Below, piece after piece: positions 47,546 through 55,440 of a stretch of 64,000 nucleotides of DNA; the stretch's first letter is position 1; every line of letters starts with the position of its first letter. A model generated the notes under the pieces. It did not search any database. It had not been told where the DNA came from and was given only the letters and a program-made list of their open reading frames with translations. Source of the DNA: Curvibacter sp. PD_MW3 (GTDB taxonomy: Bacteria; Pseudomonadota; Gammaproteobacteria; Burkholderiales; Burkholderiaceae_C); contig NSIV01000002.1 in NCBI GenBank assembly GCA_002633085.1, forward strand, positions 41,602-105,601, given 5' to 3'. The translations under genes were made by a program, and so were the position numbers.

Positions 47546-47641
47546 GCTCTTCTTACGTCGGCATGATCCGAGTCAAGTTCACGGGTTCGGTGTCACCATC
47601 TCAGCCACGCTGCCGTTACCGGCAGGGTTGCACCCCGGAGC
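47546..47641 (-). promoter_or_regulatory. TPP riboswitch (THI element)
   Basis: On the minus strand the conserved parts come in order: CCGGGGTGC, a stem-loop CTGCCG/CGGCAG, GTGGCTGAGATGG with the pyrimidine-sensing CTGAGA (47604-47599), ACCCGTGAACTTGA, and CGGATCATGCCGACG, closed by a GCTC/GAGC P1 pair. The aptamer binds thiamine pyrophosphate and normally shuts down downstream genes. It lies 88 bases before the luxE-like start and should control luxE-luxC-ABC-SDR. Confidence 0.93.
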
Positions 47642-47810
47642 GATTGGAATTCTACGCGGAGTGAGGCAGGATACGTCCGTTGCCCTTGGACCATCGGCTC
47701 CATTCCTTCTAATTCTCTTCCGATGGTGACAGAATGCCCAAGTGGTTTAAATTTGATAAAAAAACCTCTCGACTCTGCACCTCGAATACCTCCCATTGAA
47801 GAAGAACAGA

Positions 47811-49919
47811 ATGAAACCCGACACCCCCCAGACAACTTCGACCAGGCCCACGACTGGTGCAGTAACGCGCAGTACGGGGTTGGACCGACGCCAATTCGTC
47901 AAGTACTCTTTCGGTGTCGTGGCCGGGCTCTCCGGGACCACTTTCACGACGGCCTATGGCGGCAGCAACCATCAGCTTCGCAGTTATCCGATCGATGGCA
48001 GGAAGGTCAAGAAAACGACCGAGCAGATGCTGGCCTTCGACTTTGCCGCGCCGCCCATCGCCAAGCCCAAATCGAACAAGGGGCTGCATCCCACGGAGAT
48101 GAGCCGGGTACAGGACTACGACAAGTACGGCTACGGAAAGTACCGCCTTGCGAACGGTCTTCCTGTCGTGCCACGCTATGACTTGCTGGCCAACGCGGGA
48201 AGCTACGCGGCGCCTGCCAAGCGGAAACGGCTGGCGAATTTTTTTACCATGACCGACATCCATATCACGGACAAGGAGGCGCCCAACCAGCTGATCTATA
48301 TCCAGCAAGCGGATTCGGCCCACGGAGGCGAGATGACATCGATCTACTCGCCCGTCATGATGTACACCACCCAGCTGCTCGACGCCGCCATACAGACCGT
48401 CAATGTTCTGCATGAGCGCAGCGCGTTCGATTTCGGTATCTCGCTGGGCGATGTATGCGACAGCAGCCGGTATAACGAATTGCGTTGGTACATCGACGTG
48501 ATCGACGGCAAGCCCATCAGGCCGAGTTCGGGCGCACATCTGGGCGCCGATAGCGTCGACTTCCAGAAGCCTTTTCAGGCAGCCGGGCTCAACAAATCCA
48601 TCCCGTGGTACCAGGCGCTGGGCAATCATGATCACTTCTACATCGGCTCTGTGCCGGTAGATGCAAACCCTGCACTCAAGATCCGCGAGAGCTACGTCAG
48701 TGATCAGGTCTGGGCGGTTGGCGATGTGCTCATTCCCAACGCGTCCACGTCCACGCCCATGACATTGCCGCCGGTGGTGTATGACTTGAACACCAGCTTG
48801 GCGGGAACCTCGAAAGCGACCCTGAATGACCCGGTCACCGGTATCGTGGGCAATACCTTCTACATGGGTGTGATCGACGGTGCCAGTCCCTATGGTGCCA
48901 TCCGCTACACGGGCAAGGCGGAAGATTTCAAATCGCCCCCCAAAGTGGCGGCCGACCCCGACCGGCGCGCCTTGCTGCGCAGCGAATGGATAGCGGAATT
49001 CTTCAACACCAAGACCCTTCCCAAGGGCCATGGCTTTGACCTGGTGCCGGAGGCCTTGCGCCGCAGTCAGAACGGGTTCGCCTGCTACAGCTTTGTTCCC
49101 AAGTCGGACATTCCGCTCAAGATCATCGTGCTGGACAACACCCAGCTGGAAACTGATGGCTCCCACGACATTCACGGGCACGGTTTCCTGGACGAGGTGC
49201 GCTGGAAGTGGCTGCAGGCTGAGCTCGACGCCGGGCAGGCCAACAATCAGCTGATGGTGATTGCAGCGCACATACCGATTGCCGTGGCAGCCAGTGGCAG
49301 CCTGATGGAGTGGTGGAACCCCAAAGGACAGGCATCGCCATCCCAGAATGATCCTCATGCGGTCATGGACAACGCTGTCAAGTTGCCCGACCTGATCCGC
49401 AAACTGCAGGACACGCCCAACCTTCTGATGTGGATGTCTGGCCACCGGCACTTGAACACGGTCAAGGCGCTGCCCGCTTACAGCGATGAAGCCCGTACCA
49501 AGCTCGTGCCTGAGAAGAGCTTCTGGCAGGTTGAGACCTCCTCCCTGCAGCATTTTCCGCAGCAGTTTCGAACCTTCGAGATCTATCTGAACAGCGACTA
49601 CACGGTGTCCATTGTGGCTGTCAATGTGGATCCGGAAGTGGCCGAAGGCACGCCAGCCGCGACATCGCGGAAGTACGCGGTTGCGGAGCATCAGATTGCC
49701 CAGAACAACCTGCGGCAAAACGAGCCCAACCGTGTGTATTTCCCCGGAAGCCGTCTCAAGATCGACAGCATGGACCCCACACGCCCGCAGGACGACTCCA
49801 TCGATCCGAGCATCCACTACGGCGAAGTGGATGGCGTGCCGTACTGCGCCTCCTACAACGCCGAACTGTTCAAGCAGCTGACCCCGACGATGATCGAGAT
49901 CATGAAAAAAATCGCCTGA
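47811..49919 (+). CDS. Tat-exported metallophosphoesterase
   Basis: A 702-residue calcineurin-like phosphoesterase. A twin-arginine signal (LDRRQFVKYSFGVVAGLSG) lies near residues 24-42. Metal-binding motifs follow in order: TMTDIHITD (D-x-H), SLGDVCDSS (GD), ALGNHDHFY (GNHD), IAAHIPI and SGHRHLN (GH-x-H). At about 700 residues it is much larger than a core phosphoesterase domain and fits a long subfamily whose role I do not know. The ATG at 47811 was preferred to a TTG five codons upstream. The 170-bp gap before it, after the riboswitch start, holds the divergent promoters; an A/T-rich tract at 47745-47765 is a candidate -10 region. Confidence 0.85.
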   Translation: MKPDTPQTTSTRPTTGAVTRSTGLDRRQFVKYSFGVVAGLSGTTFTTAYGGSNHQLRSYPIDGRKVKKTTEQMLAFDFAAPPIAKPKSNKGLHPTEMSRVQDYDKYGYGKYRLANGLPVVPRYDLLANAGSYAAPAKRKRLANFFTMTDIHITDKEAPNQLIYIQQADSAHGGEMTSIYSPVMMYTTQLLDAAIQTVNVLHERSAFDFGISLGDVCDSSRYNELRWYIDVIDGKPIRPSSGAHLGADSVDFQKPFQAAGLNKSIPWYQALGNHDHFYIGSVPVDANPALKIRESYVSDQVWAVGDVLIPNASTSTPMTLPPVVYDLNTSLAGTSKATLNDPVTGIVGNTFYMGVIDGASPYGAIRYTGKAEDFKSPPKVAADPDRRALLRSEWIAEFFNTKTLPKGHGFDLVPEALRRSQNGFACYSFVPKSDIPLKIIVLDNTQLETDGSHDIHGHGFLDEVRWKWLQAELDAGQANNQLMVIAAHIPIAVAASGSLMEWWNPKGQASPSQNDPHAVMDNAVKLPDLIRKLQDTPNLLMWMSGHRHLNTVKALPAYSDEARTKLVPEKSFWQVETSSLQHFPQQFRTFEIYLNSDYTVSIVAVNVDPEVAEGTPAATSRKYAVAEHQIAQNNLRQNEPNRVYFPGSRLKIDSMDPTRPQDDSIDPSIHYGEVDGVPYCASYNAELFKQLTPTMIEIMKKIA

Positions 49920-49980
49920 CCGACTTGGTTCCGGTTGGCCAACTGCCGCCTCCAGATGGTTGAGTGCTTGAGGTAGCAGT

Positions 49981-50017
49981 CGTCCCTGGCAACGCCTCTT
50001 CCGGTTGCCCAGGGACG
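49981..50017 (+). other. strong hairpin after the metallophosphoesterase gene
   Basis: CGTCCCTGG-CAAC pairs with GTTG-C-CCAGGGACG, a 13-bp stem with one bulge, 62 bp past the stop. No T-run follows. The rest of this 231-bp gap shows no gene. Confidence 0.45.
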
Positions 50018-50150
50018 AGTCACAACGTTCACCGCCGTCCTGCAATATTGACCTGAATCAAGTTTCATCCCAAGGAATTTGCCCTGCGCAAAATAAGCTG
50101 GGAAGATGAACGCAGTTTCGGGACGTTGGTCCTGTTCTCGAAGGAAATCC

Positions 50151-50975
50151 ATGCATTTGAGACTCAAAAATGCTGCTCGGGTGTGGCTCACATCACTGGG
50201 TGCCTGCGTCGTCATGATTGGGACGGCCACGGCGACGGAAATCAAGATCGGCGGCACCGGCAATGCGCTGGGCACCATGCAACTGCTGGGCGACGCCTAC
50301 AGCCGAAAATACCCAGACGTGAAAGTCACCGTCTTGCGCAGCCTCGGCAGCAGCGGCGCGTTGCTGGGCGTGCCCCAGCGGGCCGTCGACATCGGCCTGA
50401 GTTCCCGCACACTCACCGAGGAAGAGCGCAGCAAAGGCCTCACCGCCACCGAATACGCGCGCACGCCAACCGTGCTGGCGGTCGCCCCCAAAACCAAGGT
50501 CACCGGCATCACCCGTGAGCAGTTGGCCGACATCTACACCGGCAAACTGGCCCAATGGCCGGACCGCATCACGATTCGCCCGGTTCTGCGGCAACCAGGC
50601 GACGACAACACACGTCAGCTCAGAGCCCTGTCGCCGGCCATTGAGCAGGCCCTCACTGTTGCCGAAAAGCGACCGGGCCTGCCCTATGCCATGACGGACC
50701 AGGAGGCTGCCGACAAGATCGAAAGCGTGCCCGGCGCCATCGGCGTCTCCACCCTGGCACTGATCCTGTCCGAGGGGCGTCAGATGCGCAGCCTGTCCCT
50801 GGATGGCGTGGAGCCGACGGTGCAGAACGGCGCCAGTGGCCGCTACCCCATGGTCAAGCATTTCTTTTTCATCACGCAGTTGACGCCGTCGCCGGCGGTC
50901 CAGCAGTTCATCTCGTTCGTCCGATCACCCGCCGGCCGGGACATCCTGACGCAAACAGGCCACTGGCTGCCCTGA
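50151..50975 (+). CDS. PstS-like periplasmic substrate-binding protein
   Basis: A 274-residue PBP-like protein with a signal peptide (VWLTSLGACVVMIGTATATE). The mature part starts IKIGGTGNALGTMQLLGDAY and has VTVLRSLGSSGALLGV, the kind of Ser/Gly loops that hold oxyanions in PstS. AAGGAA before the ATG at 50151 sets the start. No transporter genes accompany it; ten bases later begins a membrane GGDEF-EAL protein, so it may be a sensor subunit that reports an anion to that protein. Confidence 0.78.
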   Translation: MHLRLKNAARVWLTSLGACVVMIGTATATEIKIGGTGNALGTMQLLGDAYSRKYPDVKVTVLRSLGSSGALLGVPQRAVDIGLSSRTLTEEERSKGLTATEYARTPTVLAVAPKTKVTGITREQLADIYTGKLAQWPDRITIRPVLRQPGDDNTRQLRALSPAIEQALTVAEKRPGLPYAMTDQEAADKIESVPGAIGVSTLALILSEGRQMRSLSLDGVEPTVQNGASGRYPMVKHFFFITQLTPSPAVQQFISFVRSPAGRDILTQTGHWLP

Positions 50976-50985
50976 GCAGCGCCGC

Positions 50986-53184
50986 ATGCAGGCCCGCTCA
51001 GATCGCATCGCGCGCGTCATCACCCGTCTGGCGGTTGGTGTCGCGGTGCTGGCGGTCATCAGCGCGCCCCTGGGCTACAGCCTCACTGTACTGAGAGACG
51101 TCAACCGCGAGCTTGAGTTCAAAGCCAAAGTCAAGGCCACCGCCCTGAGCGGCCTGATTGCCGAAAACCCCGATGCCTGGATGTTCGCGAAGAACCGGCT
51201 GGAAGGCCTGATCACACGGGAGCCGGTGCCACTGGCCGGCGAACAGGTTGAAGTTTTCGACAACGACGGCCAGTTGATCCATCGCAGCGGCTTGTCACCG
51301 GCGGCCCCCAGCCTGACCCAAAGTTATCCGCTGTATGACGCCGGGCGCGTAGTGGGCCGGCTCGATGTGCGCGCCTCGCTGCGCGGCTTGGTCCACGGCG
51401 CCGTTTATGCCACCGTGTACGGCATACTGCTCGGCGCACTGGTTTTCCTCATCGTGCGCACCCTGCCCTTGCGGGCCTTGCGGCGCATCCTGAAGGAGCT
51501 GTACGACGAGAAGGAGCGGACCGAGACCACGCTGCAGGCCATCAGTGACGCCGTGATCCGGACCGATGCGCAGGGCCGCATCCGCTACGTGAACCTGGCC
51601 GCCCAGGCCATGCTCGGCATCACCTTGGCACAGGTTGATGGGCAGGCCATCGCGGCGGTAGTGCGCCTGCGGGACGACAAGAGCCACGCCCCGCTGGACG
51701 ACCCGCTGGCACAGGCAATGGCGAAGCAGACCGTGATTGCCGGTCAGGGCCACAGCGAACTGTGCCGGCCGGACCAGTCCGTCATCGCGGTCGAGGAATA
51801 TGCGGCACCGATCTTTGATGAGATGGGTGTGATCATCGGTGGCGTGCTGGTGCTGCGCGACGTCAGTCTGACCCGCGCCTTCACCGAACAACGCGCCTGG
51901 GAGGCCACCCACGACGCCTTGACCGGGCTCTTCAACCGGCGTGAGTTTGAAAGCCGTGTCAAAGCCGCCTTGTTGGGCGTGCAGGCGTCCGGCGAAAACC
52001 ATGTCATCTGCTTTCTGGATCTGGATGCCTTCAAGGTGATCAACGACACCGGCGGCCACACGGCGGGCGACCAGTTCCTGATCCAGCTCGCCCATCTGCT
52101 GCGCTCGTGCGTGCGGGACTCGGATACGCTGGCCCGGCTGGGCGGCGATGAATTCGGCGTGCTGCTGCATGGCTGCGAGATCGATCATGCCAAGCGGATT
52201 GCCGCCGACCTGCTGGCGGCCATCAAGGATTTCCGCATGACCTGGGAGTCCAAGGTGTTTTCGGTCGGCGTCAGCATCGGCCTGACAGTGATCAGCCCCG
52301 AGCACCTGAGTGCCGAGGAGGTGATCGGCGAAGCGGACAGCGCCTGCTACTGGGCCAAGGACCAGGGGCGCAACCGGATTCGTGTTTTCCTGCACACCGA
52401 CAAGCAACTGGCCCAACGACGGGTTCAGTCGGATTGGGTGGCCCGCATCCGCGAGGCCTTCGACCTGAACCGTTTCGTGCTGTACCAGCAGACCTACCTG
52501 AACCTGAGCCCAGCGGCCGGCGAGAACGCGCATCTGGAGGTGCTGCTACGGATGGAAGACGGCAGCGGCGGCTTCATCGAACCCGAGGGTTTCCTGAATG
52601 CGGCCGAACGCTACAACCTGATGCCCGAGATCGACCGCTGGGTCATCCGCCAAGTGTTCAGCCACTACCACCAGCTGGTCGCCGAGCGGGGCGGTGGGCC
52701 CCTGACCTGCTGCATCAACCTGTCGGGCGCATCAATCAACACCGAGGGTTTTTTCGACTTCATCCGGCAACAGATTGAGCGCTACCAGCCGGGTGCCGGC
52801 ACCATCTGTTTCGAACTGACGGAAAACGTCGCCATCAACAACCTGCAGGCCACGGAACAGTTCATCCGGCAGTGCAAGTCGATCGGCATTGAATTTGCGC
52901 TCGACGATTTCGGCATCGGCAACAGTTCGCTCGGCTACCTGAAAAATCTGTCAGTCGACTACCTGAAGATCGACGGCGGCTTCATCCGCAACATCGAGCA
53001 CGACAAGATCGATCTGGCGCTGGCGGAAACCGTCAACCGCATCGGCCATATCCTGGGCAAGAAGACCGTGGCCGAGCATGTGGAAAACGACGCCATCATC
53101 GACATCCTGCGGGCCATGGGCATTGACTATGCCCAAGGCAATGGCGTCTGCCCGCCCTGCCCCTTGCTGGCCCGGATATCCTGA
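50986..53184 (+). CDS. membrane PAS-GGDEF-EAL protein (c-di-GMP turnover)
   Basis: A 732-residue protein: N-terminal helix (LAVGVAVLAVISAPLGYSL), a short periplasmic domain (about 38-140), a second helix (about 145-162), a PAS domain (about 180-305), GGDEF (about 310-470) and EAL (about 490-728). The cyclase motif LARLGGDEFGVLL is intact. The EAL signature reads EVLLR and the metal motif DDFGIGNSSLGYL is intact, so both activities are possible. The gene follows a periplasmic binding protein by 10 bp; input could come from that protein. Confidence 0.88.
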   Translation: MQARSDRIARVITRLAVGVAVLAVISAPLGYSLTVLRDVNRELEFKAKVKATALSGLIAENPDAWMFAKNRLEGLITREPVPLAGEQVEVFDNDGQLIHRSGLSPAAPSLTQSYPLYDAGRVVGRLDVRASLRGLVHGAVYATVYGILLGALVFLIVRTLPLRALRRILKELYDEKERTETTLQAISDAVIRTDAQGRIRYVNLAAQAMLGITLAQVDGQAIAAVVRLRDDKSHAPLDDPLAQAMAKQTVIAGQGHSELCRPDQSVIAVEEYAAPIFDEMGVIIGGVLVLRDVSLTRAFTEQRAWEATHDALTGLFNRREFESRVKAALLGVQASGENHVICFLDLDAFKVINDTGGHTAGDQFLIQLAHLLRSCVRDSDTLARLGGDEFGVLLHGCEIDHAKRIAADLLAAIKDFRMTWESKVFSVGVSIGLTVISPEHLSAEEVIGEADSACYWAKDQGRNRIRVFLHTDKQLAQRRVQSDWVARIREAFDLNRFVLYQQTYLNLSPAAGENAHLEVLLRMEDGSGGFIEPEGFLNAAERYNLMPEIDRWVIRQVFSHYHQLVAERGGGPLTCCINLSGASINTEGFFDFIRQQIERYQPGAGTICFELTENVAINNLQATEQFIRQCKSIGIEFALDDFGIGNSSLGYLKNLSVDYLKIDGGFIRNIEHDKIDLALAETVNRIGHILGKKTVAEHVENDAIIDILRAMGIDYAQGNGVCPPCPLLARIS

Positions 53185-53234
53185 AGGGTGCCGTGGAATC
53201 AACCCGGCGCGATTCTTGCTGAAGAATACGCATC

Positions 53235-53879
53235 ATGCATGAACCCTTGCGCATAGTCGTGGTGGCCCCTGATCTGGCCGTGAGCGACCCGAATGACGAC
53301 GATGCCATCGCCCAGGCCGAGCGCTCGCGCAGCCTGCGCATCGGCCTGCTGGAAAGCGGCTTCAACCTGGTGGCCACCCTGCCGGCCGACGTCTTCCTGG
53401 CCGATCGGCTGGCGCAGCTGCAGCCGGACATGGTGATCGTCGACGCCGAGAGCGATGCCCGTGATGCGCTGGAGCACGTGGTGATGGCCACGCGCGAGGC
53501 GCCGCGCCCAATCGTGATGTTCACCAACGACAGTGACACCTCGCACGTGCGCGAGGCGGTGGCCGCCGGCGTCACCGCCTATGTGGTGGCCGGCCTGTCG
53601 CCCGAGCGCATCCGCCCGATCCTGGACGTGGCGCTGGTGCGCTTCCAGCACGAGCAAGCGCTGCACCAGGCGCTGGCCGAGACGCGCAGCGAACTCGACG
53701 AACTGAGCGCCGAGCTGAAGGACCGCAAGCTGATCGACCGCGCCAAGGGTCTGCTGATGCAGCGCCAGGGGCTGAACGAGGCGGACGCTTACGCCAAGCT
53801 GCGCAAGACGGCCATGGACAAAGGCCTGAAACTGGCCGAGGTGGCGCAGCGCATGCTCGACGTGGCCGACCTGTTGTGA
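53235..53879 (+). CDS. nasT: ANTAR-domain response regulator NasT (nitrate antiterminator)
   Basis: A 214-residue protein: receiver-like domain (DMVIVDAESDARDAL) and C-terminal ANTAR RNA-binding domain (LIDRAKGLLMQRQGLNEADA). NasT binds leader RNA and prevents early termination of nitrate assimilation transcripts; it is usually held off by the nitrate sensor NasS. No NasS gene is next to it here. Target-like leaders lie before nrtA and nirB. It is 50 bp behind the GGDEF-EAL gene. Confidence 0.85.
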   Translation: MHEPLRIVVVAPDLAVSDPNDDDAIAQAERSRSLRIGLLESGFNLVATLPADVFLADRLAQLQPDMVIVDAESDARDALEHVVMATREAPRPIVMFTNDSDTSHVREAVAAGVTAYVVAGLSPERIRPILDVALVRFQHEQALHQALAETRSELDELSAELKDRKLIDRAKGLLMQRQGLNEADAYAKLRKTAMDKGLKLAEVAQRMLDVADLL

Positions 53880-53893
53880 CTGTTTTGGTGCGC

Positions 53894-53910
53894 CGCACAA
53901 AATCGGTGCG
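53894..53910 (+). promoter_or_regulatory. NtrC-like binding site
   Basis: CGCACAAAATCGGTGCG contains GCAC-N6-GGTGC, matching the NtrC consensus closely. It lies about 100 bp upstream of the sigma-54 promoter of nrtA, a normal enhancer distance. Confidence 0.55.
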
Positions 53911-53942
53911 ACCCTAGAACATCAGACCAAAACACCACCCAG

Positions 53943-53990
53943 GCCTTATGGTTATTGCGCCATAAGCTATCAAATTAGTAGCAATCAAGC
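53943..53990 (+). repeat. dispersed repeat copy in the nrtA promoter region
   Basis: The segment includes ATTGCGCCATAAGCTATCAA followed by ATTAGTAGCAATC, the core shared with copies at 9842, 12311, 32461 and 62682. It lies between the NtrC-like site and the sigma-54 promoter. Confidence 0.55.
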
Positions 53991-54002
53991 ACTTTCGAAT
54001 TC

Positions 54003-54017
54003 TGGCACGCCCCTTGC
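54003..54017 (+). promoter_or_regulatory. sigma-54 promoter of nrtA
   Basis: TGGCAC-GCCCC-TTGC matches the sigma-54 consensus at all conserved positions, with GG at 54004-54005 and GC at 54016-54017. The transcript should start near 54029, giving a leader of about 155 bases. Confidence 0.85.
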
Positions 54018-54030
54018 GTAAGAAGAAGCA

Positions 54031-54090
54031 AGACCGATAACGGTCTGCTGGTTGCCCCACCCAACGGCGGATGAGGCGACCGATCCGGAC
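54031..54090 (+). promoter_or_regulatory. ANTAR-type antiterminator leader of nrtA
   Basis: A hairpin AGACC-GATAAC-GGTCT (54031-54046) with a six-base loop starts about +2. CAACGGCGGAT (54062-54072) follows, the counterpart of CAATGGCGGAT in the nirB leader. NasT is expected to bind here and stop the downstream terminator from forming. Confidence 0.65.
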
Positions 54091-54091
54091 A

Positions 54092-54154
54092 AAGGCGTCC
54101 CCACCGGTTGGCACCGTCGTCATGACGTGCCCACCGCGTGAGGACGCCTTTTTT
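54092..54154 (+). terminator. regulated intrinsic terminator before nrtA
   Basis: AAGGCGTCC (54092-54100) pairs with GGACGCCTT (54142-54150), followed by a T-run; the 41-base loop is itself partly paired. It ends 30 bp before the nrtA ATG and should stop transcription unless NasT acts. Confidence 0.8.
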
Positions 54155-54183
54155 GTTTTCTTCGTCGACTCAAGGAGCTAGTG

Positions 54184-55428
54184 ATGCCTGATCTTCTGAA
54201 CGCCAAACTCAGCCGCCGCGCCGTATTGCAGACCGCCGCCGTGGGCGCTGTCGGCATCGACCCCGCCCTGCGCGCAGCCGTCTATGCCGCCGGCTCCGAT
54301 GCCCCGGAGAAGAAGGAAGTGAAGATCGGCTTCATCCCGCTGACCGACTGCGCCAGCGTGGTGATGGCCTCGGTGTTGGGCATCGACCAGAAGTACGGCG
54401 TGAAGATCATCCCGAGCAAGGAAGCCAGCTGGGCTGGCGTGCGCGACAAGCTAGTCAACGGCGAACTCGACTTCGCCCATGTGCTGTACGGCCTGATCTA
54501 CGGCGTGCACCTCGGCATGAGCGGCCCGAAGAAAGACATGGCCGTGCTCATGACGCTCAACAACAATGGCCAGGCCATCACCCTGTCCAAAAAGCTGGCC
54601 GACAAGGGTGCGGTCAACGGCGCCGGCCTGGCCAAGCTGATGGCCAGCGAAAAACGCGAGTACACCTTCGCCCAGACCTTCCCCACCGGCACCCACGCCA
54701 TGTGGCTGTACTACTGGCTGGCGGCCAACGGCATCAACCCGATGAAGGACGCCAAGGTCATCACCGTGCCGCCGCCGCAGATGGTGGCCAACATGCGCGT
54801 GGGCAATATGGACGGCTTCTGCGTCGGCGAGCCCTGGAACCACCGCGCCATCATCGACGGCATCGGCGTCACCGCCACCACCACGCAGGACATCTGGAAA
54901 GACCACCCGGAGAAGGTGCTGGGCACCACGGGCGATTTCGTCAAGAAGTACCCCAACACCGCGCGCGCCGTGACGGCCGCCATCATCGAGGCCGGCCGCT
55001 GGATCGACGCCAGCCTGTCGAACAAGAACAAGATGGCCGAGACGATTGCCGACAAGAGCTACGTCAACACCGGCGTCGATGCCATCAACCAGCGCATCCT
55101 GGGCCGCTACCAGGACGGCATGGGCAAGACCTGGGACGACCCCAACCACATGAAGTTCTACAACGAGGGTGCGGTCACCTTCCCCTACCTGAGCGACGGC
55201 ATGTGGTTCATGACCCAGCACAAGCGCTGGGGTCTGCTGAAAGAGCACCCGGACTACCTGGGTGTGGCCAAGCAGATCAACCAGATCGATCTCTACAAGG
55301 AGGCCGCCACCGCCGCCAAGGCGCCGGTGCCGAAGGACGCCATGCGCTCCTCCAAGTTCATGGACGGCGTGGTCTGGGACGGCAAGGACCCGAAGAAATA
55401 CGCCGACAGCTTCAAAGTCAAGGTCTGA
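54184..55428 (+). CDS. nrtA: nitrate ABC transporter substrate-binding protein (NrtA/CmpA family)
   Basis: A 414-residue periplasmic nitrate/nitrite-binding protein. A Tat-type signal (LSRRAVLQTAAVGAVG) precedes KIGFIPLTDCASVVMASVLG, a hallmark of NrtA/NasF. DGFCVGEPWNHRAI and TFPTGTHAMWLYYWLAANG are further family motifs. The ATG at 54184 follows AAGGAG. It opens the nrtABD-nirC transcript under the regulated leader. Confidence 0.93.
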   Translation: MPDLLNAKLSRRAVLQTAAVGAVGIDPALRAAVYAAGSDAPEKKEVKIGFIPLTDCASVVMASVLGIDQKYGVKIIPSKEASWAGVRDKLVNGELDFAHVLYGLIYGVHLGMSGPKKDMAVLMTLNNNGQAITLSKKLADKGAVNGAGLAKLMASEKREYTFAQTFPTGTHAMWLYYWLAANGINPMKDAKVITVPPPQMVANMRVGNMDGFCVGEPWNHRAIIDGIGVTATTTQDIWKDHPEKVLGTTGDFVKKYPNTARAVTAAIIEAGRWIDASLSNKNKMAETIADKSYVNTGVDAINQRILGRYQDGMGKTWDDPNHMKFYNEGAVTFPYLSDGMWFMTQHKRWGLLKEHPDYLGVAKQINQIDLYKEAATAAKAPVPKDAMRSSKFMDGVVWDGKDPKKYADSFKVKV

Positions 55429-55440
55429 GAGGAATCCATC

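Noticed and set aside
47593..47835. An 80-codon minus-strand frame
   Set aside because: It runs into the TPP aptamer and starts inside the divergent metallophosphoesterase gene; unlikely to be translated.
47709..50045. A 778-codon open frame on the minus strand
   Set aside because: It is antisense to the metallophosphoesterase, which has a signal peptide and complete metal motifs. No family pattern is visible in the shadow.
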